This document shows, piece by piece, positions 14,112-21,395 of a DNA stretch of 22,130 nt. Position numbers and translations under genes: made by a program. Position 1 is the first letter of the stretch; each line of letters starts with the position of its first letter. Origin of the DNA: Oscillospiraceae bacterium (lineage in GTDB: Bacteria; Bacillota_A; Clostridia; Oscillospirales; Ruminococcaceae); NCBI GenBank assembly GCA_017523995.1, contig JAFWUX010000179.1, positions 1 to 22,130 on the forward strand, given 5' to 3'. The notes below the pieces were generated by a model that was not told where the DNA came from, ran no database searches, and was given only the letters and a program-made list of their open reading frames with translations.

Positions 14112-15980
14112 ATGAACCTCTTTGATCAAATTGAACCGCTGCTGCTCAAGGTGCAGAAGCCTGCGCGATACATCGGCGGCGAGCCGGGCAGCATTATGAA
14201 AGACAAAGCTGACATCAAGGCGCGGTTTGCATTCTGCTTTCCCGACCGCTACGATGTCGGCATGAGCCACCTCGGCATGAAGGTGCTCTATTCCTGCATC
14301 AACAAGCGCCCCGAATACTGGTGTGAGCGCGTCTTTGCGCCGGATACCGACTTTGAAGCGCTGATGCGTGAGCATCATCTGCCGCTCTATGCGCTGGAAA
14401 GTCTCGAGCCGATCAAAGACTTCGATTTCATCGGCTTTACGCTGCAATATGAGCTTTGCTATACCAATATCCTCAATATGCTTGATCTTGCAGGCGTGCC
14501 GGTCTGGCAGCGCGACCGCGGCGAAGCCATTGCGCCGATTGTCTGCGCGGGCGGCTCCTGCGCGTGCAATCCGGAGCCGATTGCCGATTTCTGCGATCTG
14601 TTCTTCCTCGGTGAGGGAGAGGAGGTCGATCTCGAGGTCATGGATCTCTATGTCAAAATGCGCGATGCAGGCGCAACCCGTTCGGAGTTCCTGCGCGCCG
14701 CTGCACAGATTCAGGGCGTCTATGTTCCCTCGCTCTATGATGTCACCTACAACGAGGACGGCACCGTCAAAGCCGTCACCCCGAAGGACGGCGCACCGGC
14801 AACTGTCCGCAAGCGCATCATCGAGAATTTCGATGCATGTCCCTCGCCGGAGGAATTCGTCGTGCCGTTCTCCGAGATTGTCCACGACCGCGCCGTAACG
14901 GAAGTCCTGCGCGGATGTCTGCGCGGATGCAGATTCTGTCAGGCGGGCTTTCTCTATCGCCCGTTCCGCGAAAAATCGCCGGAGACAATCTGCGAGCAAT
15001 CGCGCAATCTCATCAATAACACCGGCTACGAGGAGCTCTCGCTCTGTTCGCTCTCCACATCCGATCACTCGCAGATCGAGGAGATGATGGACGGGCTGCT
15101 GACCTTTACCGATCAGGAGCATATCAACCTGAGCCTGCCCTCGCTGCGTGTCGATAACTTCAGCACGGGGCTCATGAACCGCCTGCGCAGAGTCCGCAGC
15201 AGCGGTCTGACCTTCGCGCCCGAAGCCGGTACACAGCGCATGCGTGACGTCATCAACAAAAACGTCACCGAGGAGGAACTGATGCGCACCTGCAAGATCG
15301 CCTTTGATGCCGGACAGACCTCGGTCAAGTTCTACTTCATGATGGGACTGCCGACCGAAACCGATGACGATATCCGCGGCATCATCGAGCTTGCACAGCG
15401 CGTTGTCGATATGTTCTATGAACAGGAGCGCCGTCCGAAGGGCAAGCCGGTGCAGATTTCCTGCTCCATCGCGACATTCGTCCCGAAGCCATTTACGCCG
15501 TTTGAGTTTCATCCGCAGGATACGCGCGAGATGATCGCGCACAAGCAGAAGGTGCTCGAGGAGGCGCTCGCCGGACACAAACGCATCCGCGCAAGCACGC
15601 ACTTCCCCGAGACGAGCATCCTCGAAGCGGTGCTCGCAAAGGGCGACCGCCGTCTCTGCGCTGTCATCTACGGCGCATGGAAACGCGGCTGCATCTTTGA
15701 TGCGTGGTCGGAGCATTTCCGCTATGATCTCTGGCTGGAGGCGTTTGACGAAGCCGGTCTCAATGTCGAATTCTACGCGAACCGGCCGCGCCCCTATGAC
15801 GAGGTCTTCCCGTGGGATCATCTCGATTATTACGTGGACAAGGCGTTTCTCATCCGCGAGAACGAAAAGGCAAAGCAGGCAAAAACCACACCGCACTGCC
15901 GTCTCAGCTGCGCAGGCTGCGGCGTGACCAAGGTCACCGGACACCCCTGCTTCGACTATAAAAAGGAACAGACAACATGA
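14112..15980 (+). CDS. B12-binding-type radical SAM protein (TIGR03960-like)
   Basis: A 622-residue protein with an N-terminal cobalamin-binding-like domain (about 20-200, including FPDRYDVGMSHLGMKVLY) and a radical SAM core. The cluster motif is CLRGCRFC (Cys269, Cys273, Cys276), a C-x3-C-x2-C pattern. A Cys-rich tail (Cys596, 600, 603, 613) could hold another metal site. The family usually sits beside a DUF2344 radical SAM-linked protein. Here that partner is encoded at 17205, separated by three small membrane-protein genes. The reaction is not established; RNA or ribosome-related modification is often suspected from context. The start at 14112 has GGAGG at 9 bases. An 18-codon in-frame extension (from 14058) reads into array B and lacks a ribosome site. 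The stop overlaps the next start (ATGA). Confidence 0.9.
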   Translation: MNLFDQIEPLLLKVQKPARYIGGEPGSIMKDKADIKARFAFCFPDRYDVGMSHLGMKVLYSCINKRPEYWCERVFAPDTDFEALMREHHLPLYALESLEPIKDFDFIGFTLQYELCYTNILNMLDLAGVPVWQRDRGEAIAPIVCAGGSCACNPEPIADFCDLFFLGEGEEVDLEVMDLYVKMRDAGATRSEFLRAAAQIQGVYVPSLYDVTYNEDGTVKAVTPKDGAPATVRKRIIENFDACPSPEEFVVPFSEIVHDRAVTEVLRGCLRGCRFCQAGFLYRPFREKSPETICEQSRNLINNTGYEELSLCSLSTSDHSQIEEMMDGLLTFTDQEHINLSLPSLRVDNFSTGLMNRLRRVRSSGLTFAPEAGTQRMRDVINKNVTEEELMRTCKIAFDAGQTSVKFYFMMGLPTETDDDIRGIIELAQRVVDMFYEQERRPKGKPVQISCSIATFVPKPFTPFEFHPQDTREMIAHKQKVLEEALAGHKRIRASTHFPETSILEAVLAKGDRRLCAVIYGAWKRGCIFDAWSEHFRYDLWLEAFDEAGLNVEFYANRPRPYDEVFPWDHLDYYVDKAFLIRENEKAKQAKTTPHCRLSCAGCGVTKVTGHPCFDYKKEQTT

Positions 15981-16402
15981 CCACGATCATGATTTATGCG
16001 ATCGGCGCGCTGGTGTTCTCCGGCGTCATCGGCGGTTCGCTGGCGTTTGCCACAAAGCCGAAGCCGGAAAACCAAAACCCGCAGTCTGCACGGAATGCAC
16101 CGCCGCAAACCGCAGGCAGACGCATGCAGATACAGGTTCGCATCGCCGACAAACGCATCGCAACCGAGGATACCTCGTACAAGGCAGAAGCGCAATACAG
16201 CCATGCCGCCGCGCGCACCAACCACTACTTCATGACCTTTGAGACACCCGAGGGCGCGCGCGCTGAGCTGGAGATTCCCGAAGCAGTCTACTGCGGCTGC
16301 CTGACCGGATTCATCGGGACACTGACCTACGAATCCGGCGAAACGGGACTGCGCTTTATTGATTTCACCCGCGATATGAAATACCGCGTCAACGGAATGT
16401 GA
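15977..16402 (+). CDS. Small membrane protein, DUF2500-like (1 of 3)
   Basis: A 141-residue protein with one N-terminal membrane helix (about 4-26), a Pro/Gln-rich linker, then a beta-rich domain (about 48-135). Its features YFMTFETPEGARAELEIPE and then GTLTYES follow the DUF2500 pattern: aromatic-T/F-F, a Gly turn, R-x-EL, V/IP, then GxLTYxG. Its start overlaps the stop of the radical SAM gene (ATGA). AAAGGA lies upstream. It is the first of three tandem genes with the same design. The family has no known function. Orientation would place the beta domain on one side of the membrane, but which side is not decided by the sequence. Confidence 0.8.
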   Translation: MTTIMIYAIGALVFSGVIGGSLAFATKPKPENQNPQSARNAPPQTAGRRMQIQVRIADKRIATEDTSYKAEAQYSHAAARTNHYFMTFETPEGARAELEIPEAVYCGCLTGFIGTLTYESGETGLRFIDFTRDMKYRVNGM

Positions 16403-16423
16403 CTTCAAGCAAAAGGAGGCATT

Positions 16424-16723
16424 ATGAATCTGCAGACAATACTGCCGTTCGTATTTCCGGTGGTGGTCATTATCGCGGTAATCGCAGCTGCGGCTTCCGC
16501 GCACAAACAAGCTGCGGTCAGCGCACCGCCCATGGAGATCTGGGCGCGCGTGGTTCGCATCAGACCGTCAAAATCCGGCGATACGTTCTGCGATGTCACC
16601 TTCGCAGACGCCGCAGAGCAGAAGTTCACGCTGCAGGTTGCCGCCGTTTCCTGCGATTCCCTCCGCGAGGGCGCTGTCGGCTCTCTCTGTTATCAGGGCA
16701 CATGTTTCATCTCTTTCCAATAA
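16424..16723 (+). CDS. Small membrane protein, divergent DUF2500-like (2 of 3)
   Basis: A 99-residue protein, the shortest of the trio: a membrane helix (about 5-26), then a beta-rich domain ending in GSLCYQGTCFISFQ. This mirrors the GTLTYQGSQYIDFI ending of the third copy. The strand DVTFADAAEQKFTLQV also aligns with the neighbouring copies. It is the most diverged, has lost part of the loop before the first strand and has gained two Cys in the domain. AAGGAGG at 7 bases marks the start. Family membership is inferred from pattern similarity and context. Confidence 0.75.
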   Translation: MNLQTILPFVFPVVVIIAVIAAAASAHKQAAVSAPPMEIWARVVRIRPSKSGDTFCDVTFADAAEQKFTLQVAAVSCDSLREGAVGSLCYQGTCFISFQ

Positions 16724-16778
16724 GCACTTATTCGCAAACCCGCCGCATCATTGTTTTGACATGTAAAGGAGTATCATC

Positions 16779-17177
16779 ATGCACACAGGAGAAAACCCGT
16801 TTCAGTTCATCGTACCGCTGCTGAAATATCTGCCGGTACTGCTCATCGTCACCGCACTGGTTGTATTCATCGTCATTGTGATCCGACGCCTCATCAAGGA
16901 TACACCGAAGGACTACGCCGACGGCATCACCGTTGAAGCAAGCGTATTTTCCAAGCGCCAGCGCAAAAAACGCGACCCGAACACGCTGCCCTATGACAAG
17001 GAATACGCCTACGCCGCAACCTCGTTTTACTACATCACATTTGAAACGAATGACTGCCGGCGCATCGAGCTGAGCGTCAACTCCGAGACCTATAAGCGGC
17101 TCACCGAGGGCGATACCGGTACGCTGACCTATCAGGGCTCGCAGTACATCGACTTTATTCAGGGCAATTTCGCCTGA
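16779..17177 (+). CDS. Small membrane protein, DUF2500-like (3 of 3)
   Basis: A 132-residue protein with a longer membrane helix (about 14-37), a basic RRLIK flank suggesting that the start of the soluble part is cytosolic, and a DUF2500-type domain. Visible pieces are ITVEASVFSKRQRKK, FYYITFETNDCRRIELSV and GDTGTLTYQGSQYIDFI. It fits the family pattern best. AAAGGA lies about 8 bases upstream of the ATG. It comes 55 bases after the second copy and 27 bases before the radical SAM partner gene, all on the same strand. Confidence 0.82.
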   Translation: MHTGENPFQFIVPLLKYLPVLLIVTALVVFIVIVIRRLIKDTPKDYADGITVEASVFSKRQRKKRDPNTLPYDKEYAYAATSFYYITFETNDCRRIELSVNSETYKRLTEGDTGTLTYQGSQYIDFIQGNFA

Positions 17178-17204
17178 TCCCGCCGCAGAAAGGAGCATCC
17201 GGCC

Positions 17205-17885
17205 ATGGTTCCGGTCAGAGCAACATTTGAAAAGCGCCGCCGCGCAAAATATATCTCGCATCTCGATCTGATGCGGTGCATGCAGCGCGCATTCCGGCGT
17301 GCCGGTGTCCCGATCTGGTTTACAGAGGGCTTCAATCCGCATGCCTACCTGATGTTCCCGCTTGCGCTTTCGCTCGGATATGAGAGCGGCTGTGAATGCA
17401 TGGATTTCCGCATCGACGGCGAAATGTCCATGCAGGAGGCGATGGAGCGCCTAAACCGCGTTCTGCCGCCCGATCTGCAGATCAAGCGCGTTGCACAGCC
17501 GATCCGCAAGCACACGGACATCGCTTTTGCAGATTACGCCATCGCAATTGACTGCGCTGATGAAACCGTCTCTGCGGAGGCGCTCCGCAATGCATGGGAT
17601 GCATTTATTGCGCAGCCGGAAATCCTCGTCGAAAAGAAAACGAAACGCGGCACCGCCGAGATCGACGTCAAGGCGCAGTCGCAGATTCTCATGACGCAGA
17701 CGCTCGAAGACGGGCTCTGGCTCAAGCTGCGGACGCCTGCCGGTACCTCAGTCAATGTCAATCCCGGACTGCTGATCGACGCATTTCTCGCGTGGCTGCC
17801 CGAACATGCGCCGGAGGTCCGCACAGGCATGATGCACGCCGAACGCCTTGCAATCCTCTGCGCGGACGGCTCTGATTTCGCGTAA
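17205..17885 (+). CDS. Radical SAM-linked protein (TIGR03936/DUF2344-like)
   Basis: A 226-residue protein whose N-terminus carries the family hallmarks FEKRRRAKYISHLDLMRC (7-24) and the stretch RAFRRAGVPIWFTEGFNPHAYLMF. This family nearly always neighbours, or is fused to, a TIGR03960 radical SAM protein and probably helps it bind its substrate. In many Clostridia ribonuclease G and the L21/L27 genes follow; here a terminator follows instead. It starts at 17205 with AAAGGAG at about 9 bases. Its separation from the radical SAM gene by three membrane-protein genes is unusual. The molecular role is not known. Confidence 0.88.
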   Translation: MVPVRATFEKRRRAKYISHLDLMRCMQRAFRRAGVPIWFTEGFNPHAYLMFPLALSLGYESGCECMDFRIDGEMSMQEAMERLNRVLPPDLQIKRVAQPIRKHTDIAFADYAIAIDCADETVSAEALRNAWDAFIAQPEILVEKKTKRGTAEIDVKAQSQILMTQTLEDGLWLKLRTPAGTSVNVNPGLLIDAFLAWLPEHAPEVRTGMMHAERLAILCADGSDFA

Positions 17886-17887
17886 CA

Positions 17888-17910
17888 GCGGCATTTTCGC
17901 CGCAGTTTTT
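17888..17910 (+). terminator. Intrinsic terminator after the radical SAM-linked gene
   Basis: Stem GCGGC (17888-17892) and GCCGC (17899-17903), loop of six bases, then AG and six T. It is 2 bases past the stop codon and probably ends the unit that begins at the promoter near 9800. The short stem may allow readthrough. Confidence 0.7.
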
Positions 17911-18003
17911 TCTGACAACATGTTTTCCACTTTGAGCGGTATGTGCGCGCGCACTGCCGCCGTCTTTTTCCGCAGAGTTTTTCTCCCGCAACGGAGGTGT
18001 GAC

Positions 18004-18984
18004 ATGATCAAACAAAGAAAATCAAAGGGAAACCGCCTTTCCGCCGCGGATTGGTTTGATTTGCTCTTTGTGACCGTCGGCGAAATCACGCTCGATCTGT
18101 TTTTGCAGCACCGGCTGCATGACATCCGCCCGGCAGCGTATGCAGGCTTTGAAGCGCTGCAAAATCTGCGGCACTATCTGATCATGTGGCTCGTGACGCG
18201 GTATCTGCGGATTCTGCTGCCTGCGCTGCTGGTTCTGCTCAGCGGATGCATTCTGCGTCTGGTGCGGCGCAAGCCCTCAGGATCGCCCCGCACGCGGCTG
18301 ATTCTTGCAGGCGGCATGACAGTATGCTGTCTGCTCAGCTTGCTGCGGCAACGGAGCGGCTTTGAGCTGCAGTGCGGTCTCAACGGCTGCCGCGGCACCG
18401 CTGCGATGCAGGTCATTGCGCTGTACAGAGATATCGGCAGAGACCTCGAAGCTGCGCCGGAGGAAGCAGTCACGCATCCGGTCAAAGCCGAAACAGCCGA
18501 CTACGGCTACACCACATTTTCGCGGAAGACATGGCAGCACAGAAGAATCCATGTGCAGGAAGCGGCACTGTGCGATGCGGAGACCGGTGAACAAATCGCT
18601 CAGATTTCGCTGGAGGAATATCAGGCTGCGCAGGAGCTGAACGGACTCGCGCTGACACGGAGCATCACGCTGTATCCGCACAGCGGTCTGATCGCTTCGG
18701 TGGATGGCATGGACGGCGCATCTGCACTTGCAAGCGCTGAAAATCTGTTCACGCTGACCTACTCCGCCGCCGATCAGATGATCCGCCGGACAACGCTCCC
18801 CGATGCACATATGCCGGAGGGGCACCTGACGCTCGTCATTGAGCGGAACGGCGAGCGCGCCGCAGAGATCAGCATGGAGAACAATACATTCATGCCGTGG
18901 CATTCCGGCGATGAAACAATCGCGTGGCTGCAAATCCGCAGGAACGGCAGTACCTACCGCGTCAGCAACATACTGACATTCTGA
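18004..18984 (+). CDS. Unknown membrane protein
   Basis: A 326-residue protein I do not recognise. It has two predicted membrane helices (about 65-87 and 98-115) after a 60-residue N-terminal part. A soluble C-terminal domain (about 120-326) contains four Cys (123, 129, 190 among those easily placed). The frame is open upstream, but the ATG at 18004 has GGAGG at 6 bases, so it is the start. No promoter is obvious in the 118-base gap after the terminator. The gene may depend on readthrough. The following orphan gene begins 13 bases after its stop. Confidence 0.8.
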   Translation: MIKQRKSKGNRLSAADWFDLLFVTVGEITLDLFLQHRLHDIRPAAYAGFEALQNLRHYLIMWLVTRYLRILLPALLVLLSGCILRLVRRKPSGSPRTRLILAGGMTVCCLLSLLRQRSGFELQCGLNGCRGTAAMQVIALYRDIGRDLEAAPEEAVTHPVKAETADYGYTTFSRKTWQHRRIHVQEAALCDAETGEQIAQISLEEYQAAQELNGLALTRSITLYPHSGLIASVDGMDGASALASAENLFTLTYSAADQMIRRTTLPDAHMPEGHLTLVIERNGERAAEISMENNTFMPWHSGDETIAWLQIRRNGSTYRVSNILTF

Positions 18985-18997
18985 GGTGGCATCTCAA

Positions 18998-19276
18998 ATG
19001 GGCAATACCATTTCTTTCAATCATCACGTTACCGCTGATGATGACATTCTTGTGATGTCAAACGGGCTGACCGACGTCCTGCTCAACTATCTGCTGCTGA
19101 GCGGCGCGGATCTTGCGTATACCGATTCCGAAAAGCGCATGATGGTCTTTCTCTCCTGCATCGAGGATGTCGGCAAATATCCGGTCGAGCAGAAAGATCC
19201 GGAGCCACTCAAAAAATTCTGGTACGGCACAGATGCCGCACCGCAAGGAGCAAATACAAATGAACCCAATCAATAA
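18998..19276 (+). CDS. Small hypothetical protein
   Basis: A 92-residue acidic protein without signal or membrane helix; I cannot match it to a family. It has a hydrophobic middle (VLLNYLLLSGADLAY, about 31-45) and a Pro/Asn-rich tail. The ATG at 18998 has GAGGTGG at about 9 bases. A GTG at 18986 lies inside that site and is therefore less likely. Its 3' end overlaps the start of the HAD phosphatase gene by 17 bases, so translational coupling is likely. It sits between an unknown membrane protein and the phosphatase. Confidence 0.75.
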   Translation: MGNTISFNHHVTADDDILVMSNGLTDVLLNYLLLSGADLAYTDSEKRMMVFLSCIEDVGKYPVEQKDPEPLKKFWYGTDAAPQGANTNEPNQ

Positions 19277-20105
19277 ACCCTATGCAAATCTCGCGCTGCT
19301 GACCGACCTCGACGGCACGCTGCTGATGCCCGATAAAACGGTCTCGCCGGAGGACGGCGCCGCGATTGCGGAATTCCGTGAGCAGGGCGGTCTGTTCAGC
19401 ATCGCGACCGGCCGCGGCATTCAGGCGACGCAGCAATATCTGGAGCTGTTTCAGCCGGACTTCGCCTCGGTGATGTATAACGGCGCGCTGCTCTATGACA
19501 ACACCGCAAAGCAGCCCGCACCGTTCGGTACGGCGTATCTGCCGAAGGGCATCCGTGCGCTGCTGGAGGAGCTTGCCGCTGCGTTCCCGCATGTCGGCGC
19601 GGAGGTGCTCAATGCATCCGGCGTCTTTGTCTTTCAGGACGGCGAATATGAACGGCAGCATCTTGAAATCACCAATGTCCCGTTTGTGATGAAAACGCTC
19701 GATGAGGTCAATCCGGAGCAGTGCTTCAAAGCGCTCTTTGCCGGTGCGCCGGAGGAGATTTCCGAGATGCTCGAATATGTGAAGCAGGAGCGCTTTGCCG
19801 CGGTCAACTTTACGCGCTCGCACCGCTGGTTCCTCGAAATGCTGCCCCACAATACGAACAAGGGCACGGCGCTGACCAAAATCCGGAACCTGCTGCCGCC
19901 GGAAACCGTCATCGGTGCGACCGGCGATTTCGACAATGACATTGCAATGCTGCTCGCAGCCGATTTCTGCGGCTGTCCGGCAGATTCGCAGCCCGCGGTC
20001 ATTGAGGCTGTCCGCAGCAAAGGGGGATTTATCTCAAAAAAGACCTGCGCGGACGGATTCTTTGCGGACTGGATCACATATTTCATAAATACAGCCGGAC
20101 GATAA
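19260..20105 (+). CDS. HAD superfamily phosphatase (Cof-type)
   Basis: A 281-residue cytosolic sugar-phosphate or nucleotide-type phosphatase. Motif I is LLTDLDGTLL (13-22; nucleophile Asp16, acid Asp18). Motif II is IATGRG (48-53, Thr50). The Lys of motif III is in NTNKGTAL (198-205, Lys201). Motif IV is GDFDND (222-227, metal ligands). The cap domain occupies about 85-190, placing it in the Cof/IIB group. Substrate cannot be assigned. AAGGAG at 9 bases marks the start at 19260, which overlaps the previous small gene. The next gene starts 10 bases after its stop. Confidence 0.92.
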   Translation: MNPINKPYANLALLTDLDGTLLMPDKTVSPEDGAAIAEFREQGGLFSIATGRGIQATQQYLELFQPDFASVMYNGALLYDNTAKQPAPFGTAYLPKGIRALLEELAAAFPHVGAEVLNASGVFVFQDGEYERQHLEITNVPFVMKTLDEVNPEQCFKALFAGAPEEISEMLEYVKQERFAAVNFTRSHRWFLEMLPHNTNKGTALTKIRNLLPPETVIGATGDFDNDIAMLLAADFCGCPADSQPAVIEAVRSKGGFISKKTCADGFFADWITYFINTAGR

Positions 20106-20115
20106 GGAGGATATC

Positions 20116-20985
20116 ATGAACGAACAGGCGCTTGATCTCGATTACTACCGCGAACAATACAGCGAACTGCTCCGGCACCGCGCGGAAATCACCGATTTTG
20201 CAACCGCCGTTGTGATCAACGGGGAGACATGCGATGAAGTGCCTGTCGGTGCTTCCAAAATGGGCGGTCTGCCCGATCTGCCGGAAGGGATTGACTATCC
20301 GGAATGCGAGCAGTATCTCGATGAACAGGACAAGTATCACAAGGCGCAGAAGCTGCCGCTGATCTGTCAGTTCGATCTGGCAGAGCTCGCGGAATTCGAT
20401 ATCTCCGATGATCTGCCGAAAAGCGGCATGCTCTATATCTTCTGGGACGGCGGCGATCCCGGATATTTCAAAAAGAAATACGGTATCCACACCCTGCGCG
20501 CCTATTACTACCGCGGCGGCCGCAGCACCCTGACACGCCGTGAAGCCGATCCGCGCACCGAAATCCGGCCGGAACAAAAGGTCAGCTTTTCCGAGCAGGA
20601 GGAGCGCTTCGATATGAATGAAGGCGACTGGGAGGAATTGGTCGAGAACCTGTGCGAGGAGCTGAAATCCGAATGCAAGCGCCACGGAATCGACTATGAA
20701 GAACTCGAAATCTACAAGAAAATCGACGACCTTTACCAGATGAAGGACGAAAGCTGCATTTTCAGCGGCGACAAGCTCTCCGGCTTCCGTGCAGGGCTTG
20801 TGCAGGACGGCGGCATCAGCTGGAACGGCTTTTTGCAGCTTGACGAGCATACTGGCAGCCTGTGGTATGCGTATATCGACCTTCGCTTTTCCACGGTGAA
20901 CGGCAAGCAGTATCCGGATCCGGATAAAATCGAATGGCAGGATTGGAATGAAATCGGTGCAGACGTTGATTATGACGCGGACTGA
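20116..20985 (+). CDS. DUF1963 (YwqG-like) protein
   Basis: A 289-residue acidic cytosolic protein. The DUF1963 pattern is visible: VGASKMGGLPDLPEGIDYPE (44-63), then LPLICQFDLAEL (75-86) and LPKSGMLYIFWD (99-110). Members have no known function; some are linked to toxin or immunity loci, but nothing here indicates that. The start at 20116 has GGAGG. It lies 10 bases after the HAD gene and is the last gene before a terminator. Confidence 0.85.
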   Translation: MNEQALDLDYYREQYSELLRHRAEITDFATAVVINGETCDEVPVGASKMGGLPDLPEGIDYPECEQYLDEQDKYHKAQKLPLICQFDLAELAEFDISDDLPKSGMLYIFWDGGDPGYFKKKYGIHTLRAYYYRGGRSTLTRREADPRTEIRPEQKVSFSEQEERFDMNEGDWEELVENLCEELKSECKRHGIDYEELEIYKKIDDLYQMKDESCIFSGDKLSGFRAGLVQDGGISWNGFLQLDEHTGSLWYAYIDLRFSTVNGKQYPDPDKIEWQDWNEIGADVDYDAD

Positions 20986-20993
20986 TCCCTTTC

Positions 20994-21055
20994 CGCAGGC
21001 ACACGCCGAACCGGAAACCTGCGAAATTTTCATGCAGATTTCATGAAGTTTTTTT
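20994..21055 (+). terminator. Transcription terminator after the DUF1963 gene
   Basis: A hairpin CGCAGG/CCTGCG (20994-20999 with 21018-21023) is followed by a second one, TTCATG/CATGAA (21029-21034 with 21042-21047), which runs into G and seven T (21049-21055). The second stem is short and AT-rich but has a strong T-run. Confidence 0.65.
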
Positions 21056-21064
21056 GTCAGCCAC

Positions 21065-21093
21065 TTGATATCTGCCGAAAGATGTGCTATAAT
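21065..21093 (+). promoter_or_regulatory. Vegetative promoter of the small membrane peptide and ilvE
   Basis: TTGATA (21065-21070), a 17-base spacer and TATAAT (21088-21093) give a strong sigma-A promoter. It is 90 bases before the small gene and just past the preceding terminator. Confidence 0.82.
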
Positions 21094-21183
21094 AGAATCG
21101 TATCCCGAACACATACTGTGCTGAAAACAAAATGCACAGCCATGACATAAAACCGCCGACTGCGGCAGAATGGAGCGCTGATT

Positions 21184-21312
21184 ATGAAAAAGTTTCTGCG
21201 GATCATCTTTCTGATCGTCATTATCCTCAGTGCGCTGATCTCTGTGCGGTACGCAATCGACCTCTATCGCACAAAATACACACCGCGCTATCTAAAAGGA
21301 AATGCCTGCTGA
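21184..21312 (+). CDS. 42-residue membrane peptide
   Basis: A small ORF starting MKKFLRIIFLIVIILSALIS, with one membrane helix (about 4-22) followed by a basic tail, RYAIDLYRTKYTPRYLKGN, and ending in Ala-Cys. GGAG lies 8 bases before the ATG and a strong promoter upstream, which makes it credible despite its size. A competing 65-codon frame beginning at 21132 has no ribosome site and a composition unlike the neighbours. The peptide lies 83 bases before ilvE; whether it relates to leucine/valine metabolism is unknown. Confidence 0.7.
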   Translation: MKKFLRIIFLIVIILSALISVRYAIDLYRTKYTPRYLKGNAC

Positions 21313-21346
21313 GCGTTCGCCCGGCATGACATATCATCAAGCCCCG

Positions 21347-21365
21347 TGTTCCCCCTGCGGGAACA
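21347..21365 (+). promoter_or_regulatory. Hairpin in the leader between the small peptide and ilvE
   Basis: TGTTCCC (21347-21353) and GGGAACA (21359-21365) form a perfect 7-bp stem with a 5-base loop. It is not followed by a T-run. It could protect or gate the ilvE message. No T-box sequence was recognised. Confidence 0.4.
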
Positions 21366-21395
21366 GAACAAACTGCTAGAAAAGAGGAAAAGTAA

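Noticed and set aside
21132..21329. 65-codon frame overlapping the 42-residue membrane peptide
   Set aside because: No ribosome site, no recognisable composition, and it overlaps a better supported small gene.
21313..21395. T-box or other amino-acid riboswitch before ilvE
   Set aside because: Only a simple 7-bp hairpin is visible. The leader is too short and lacks a recognisable T-box sequence.
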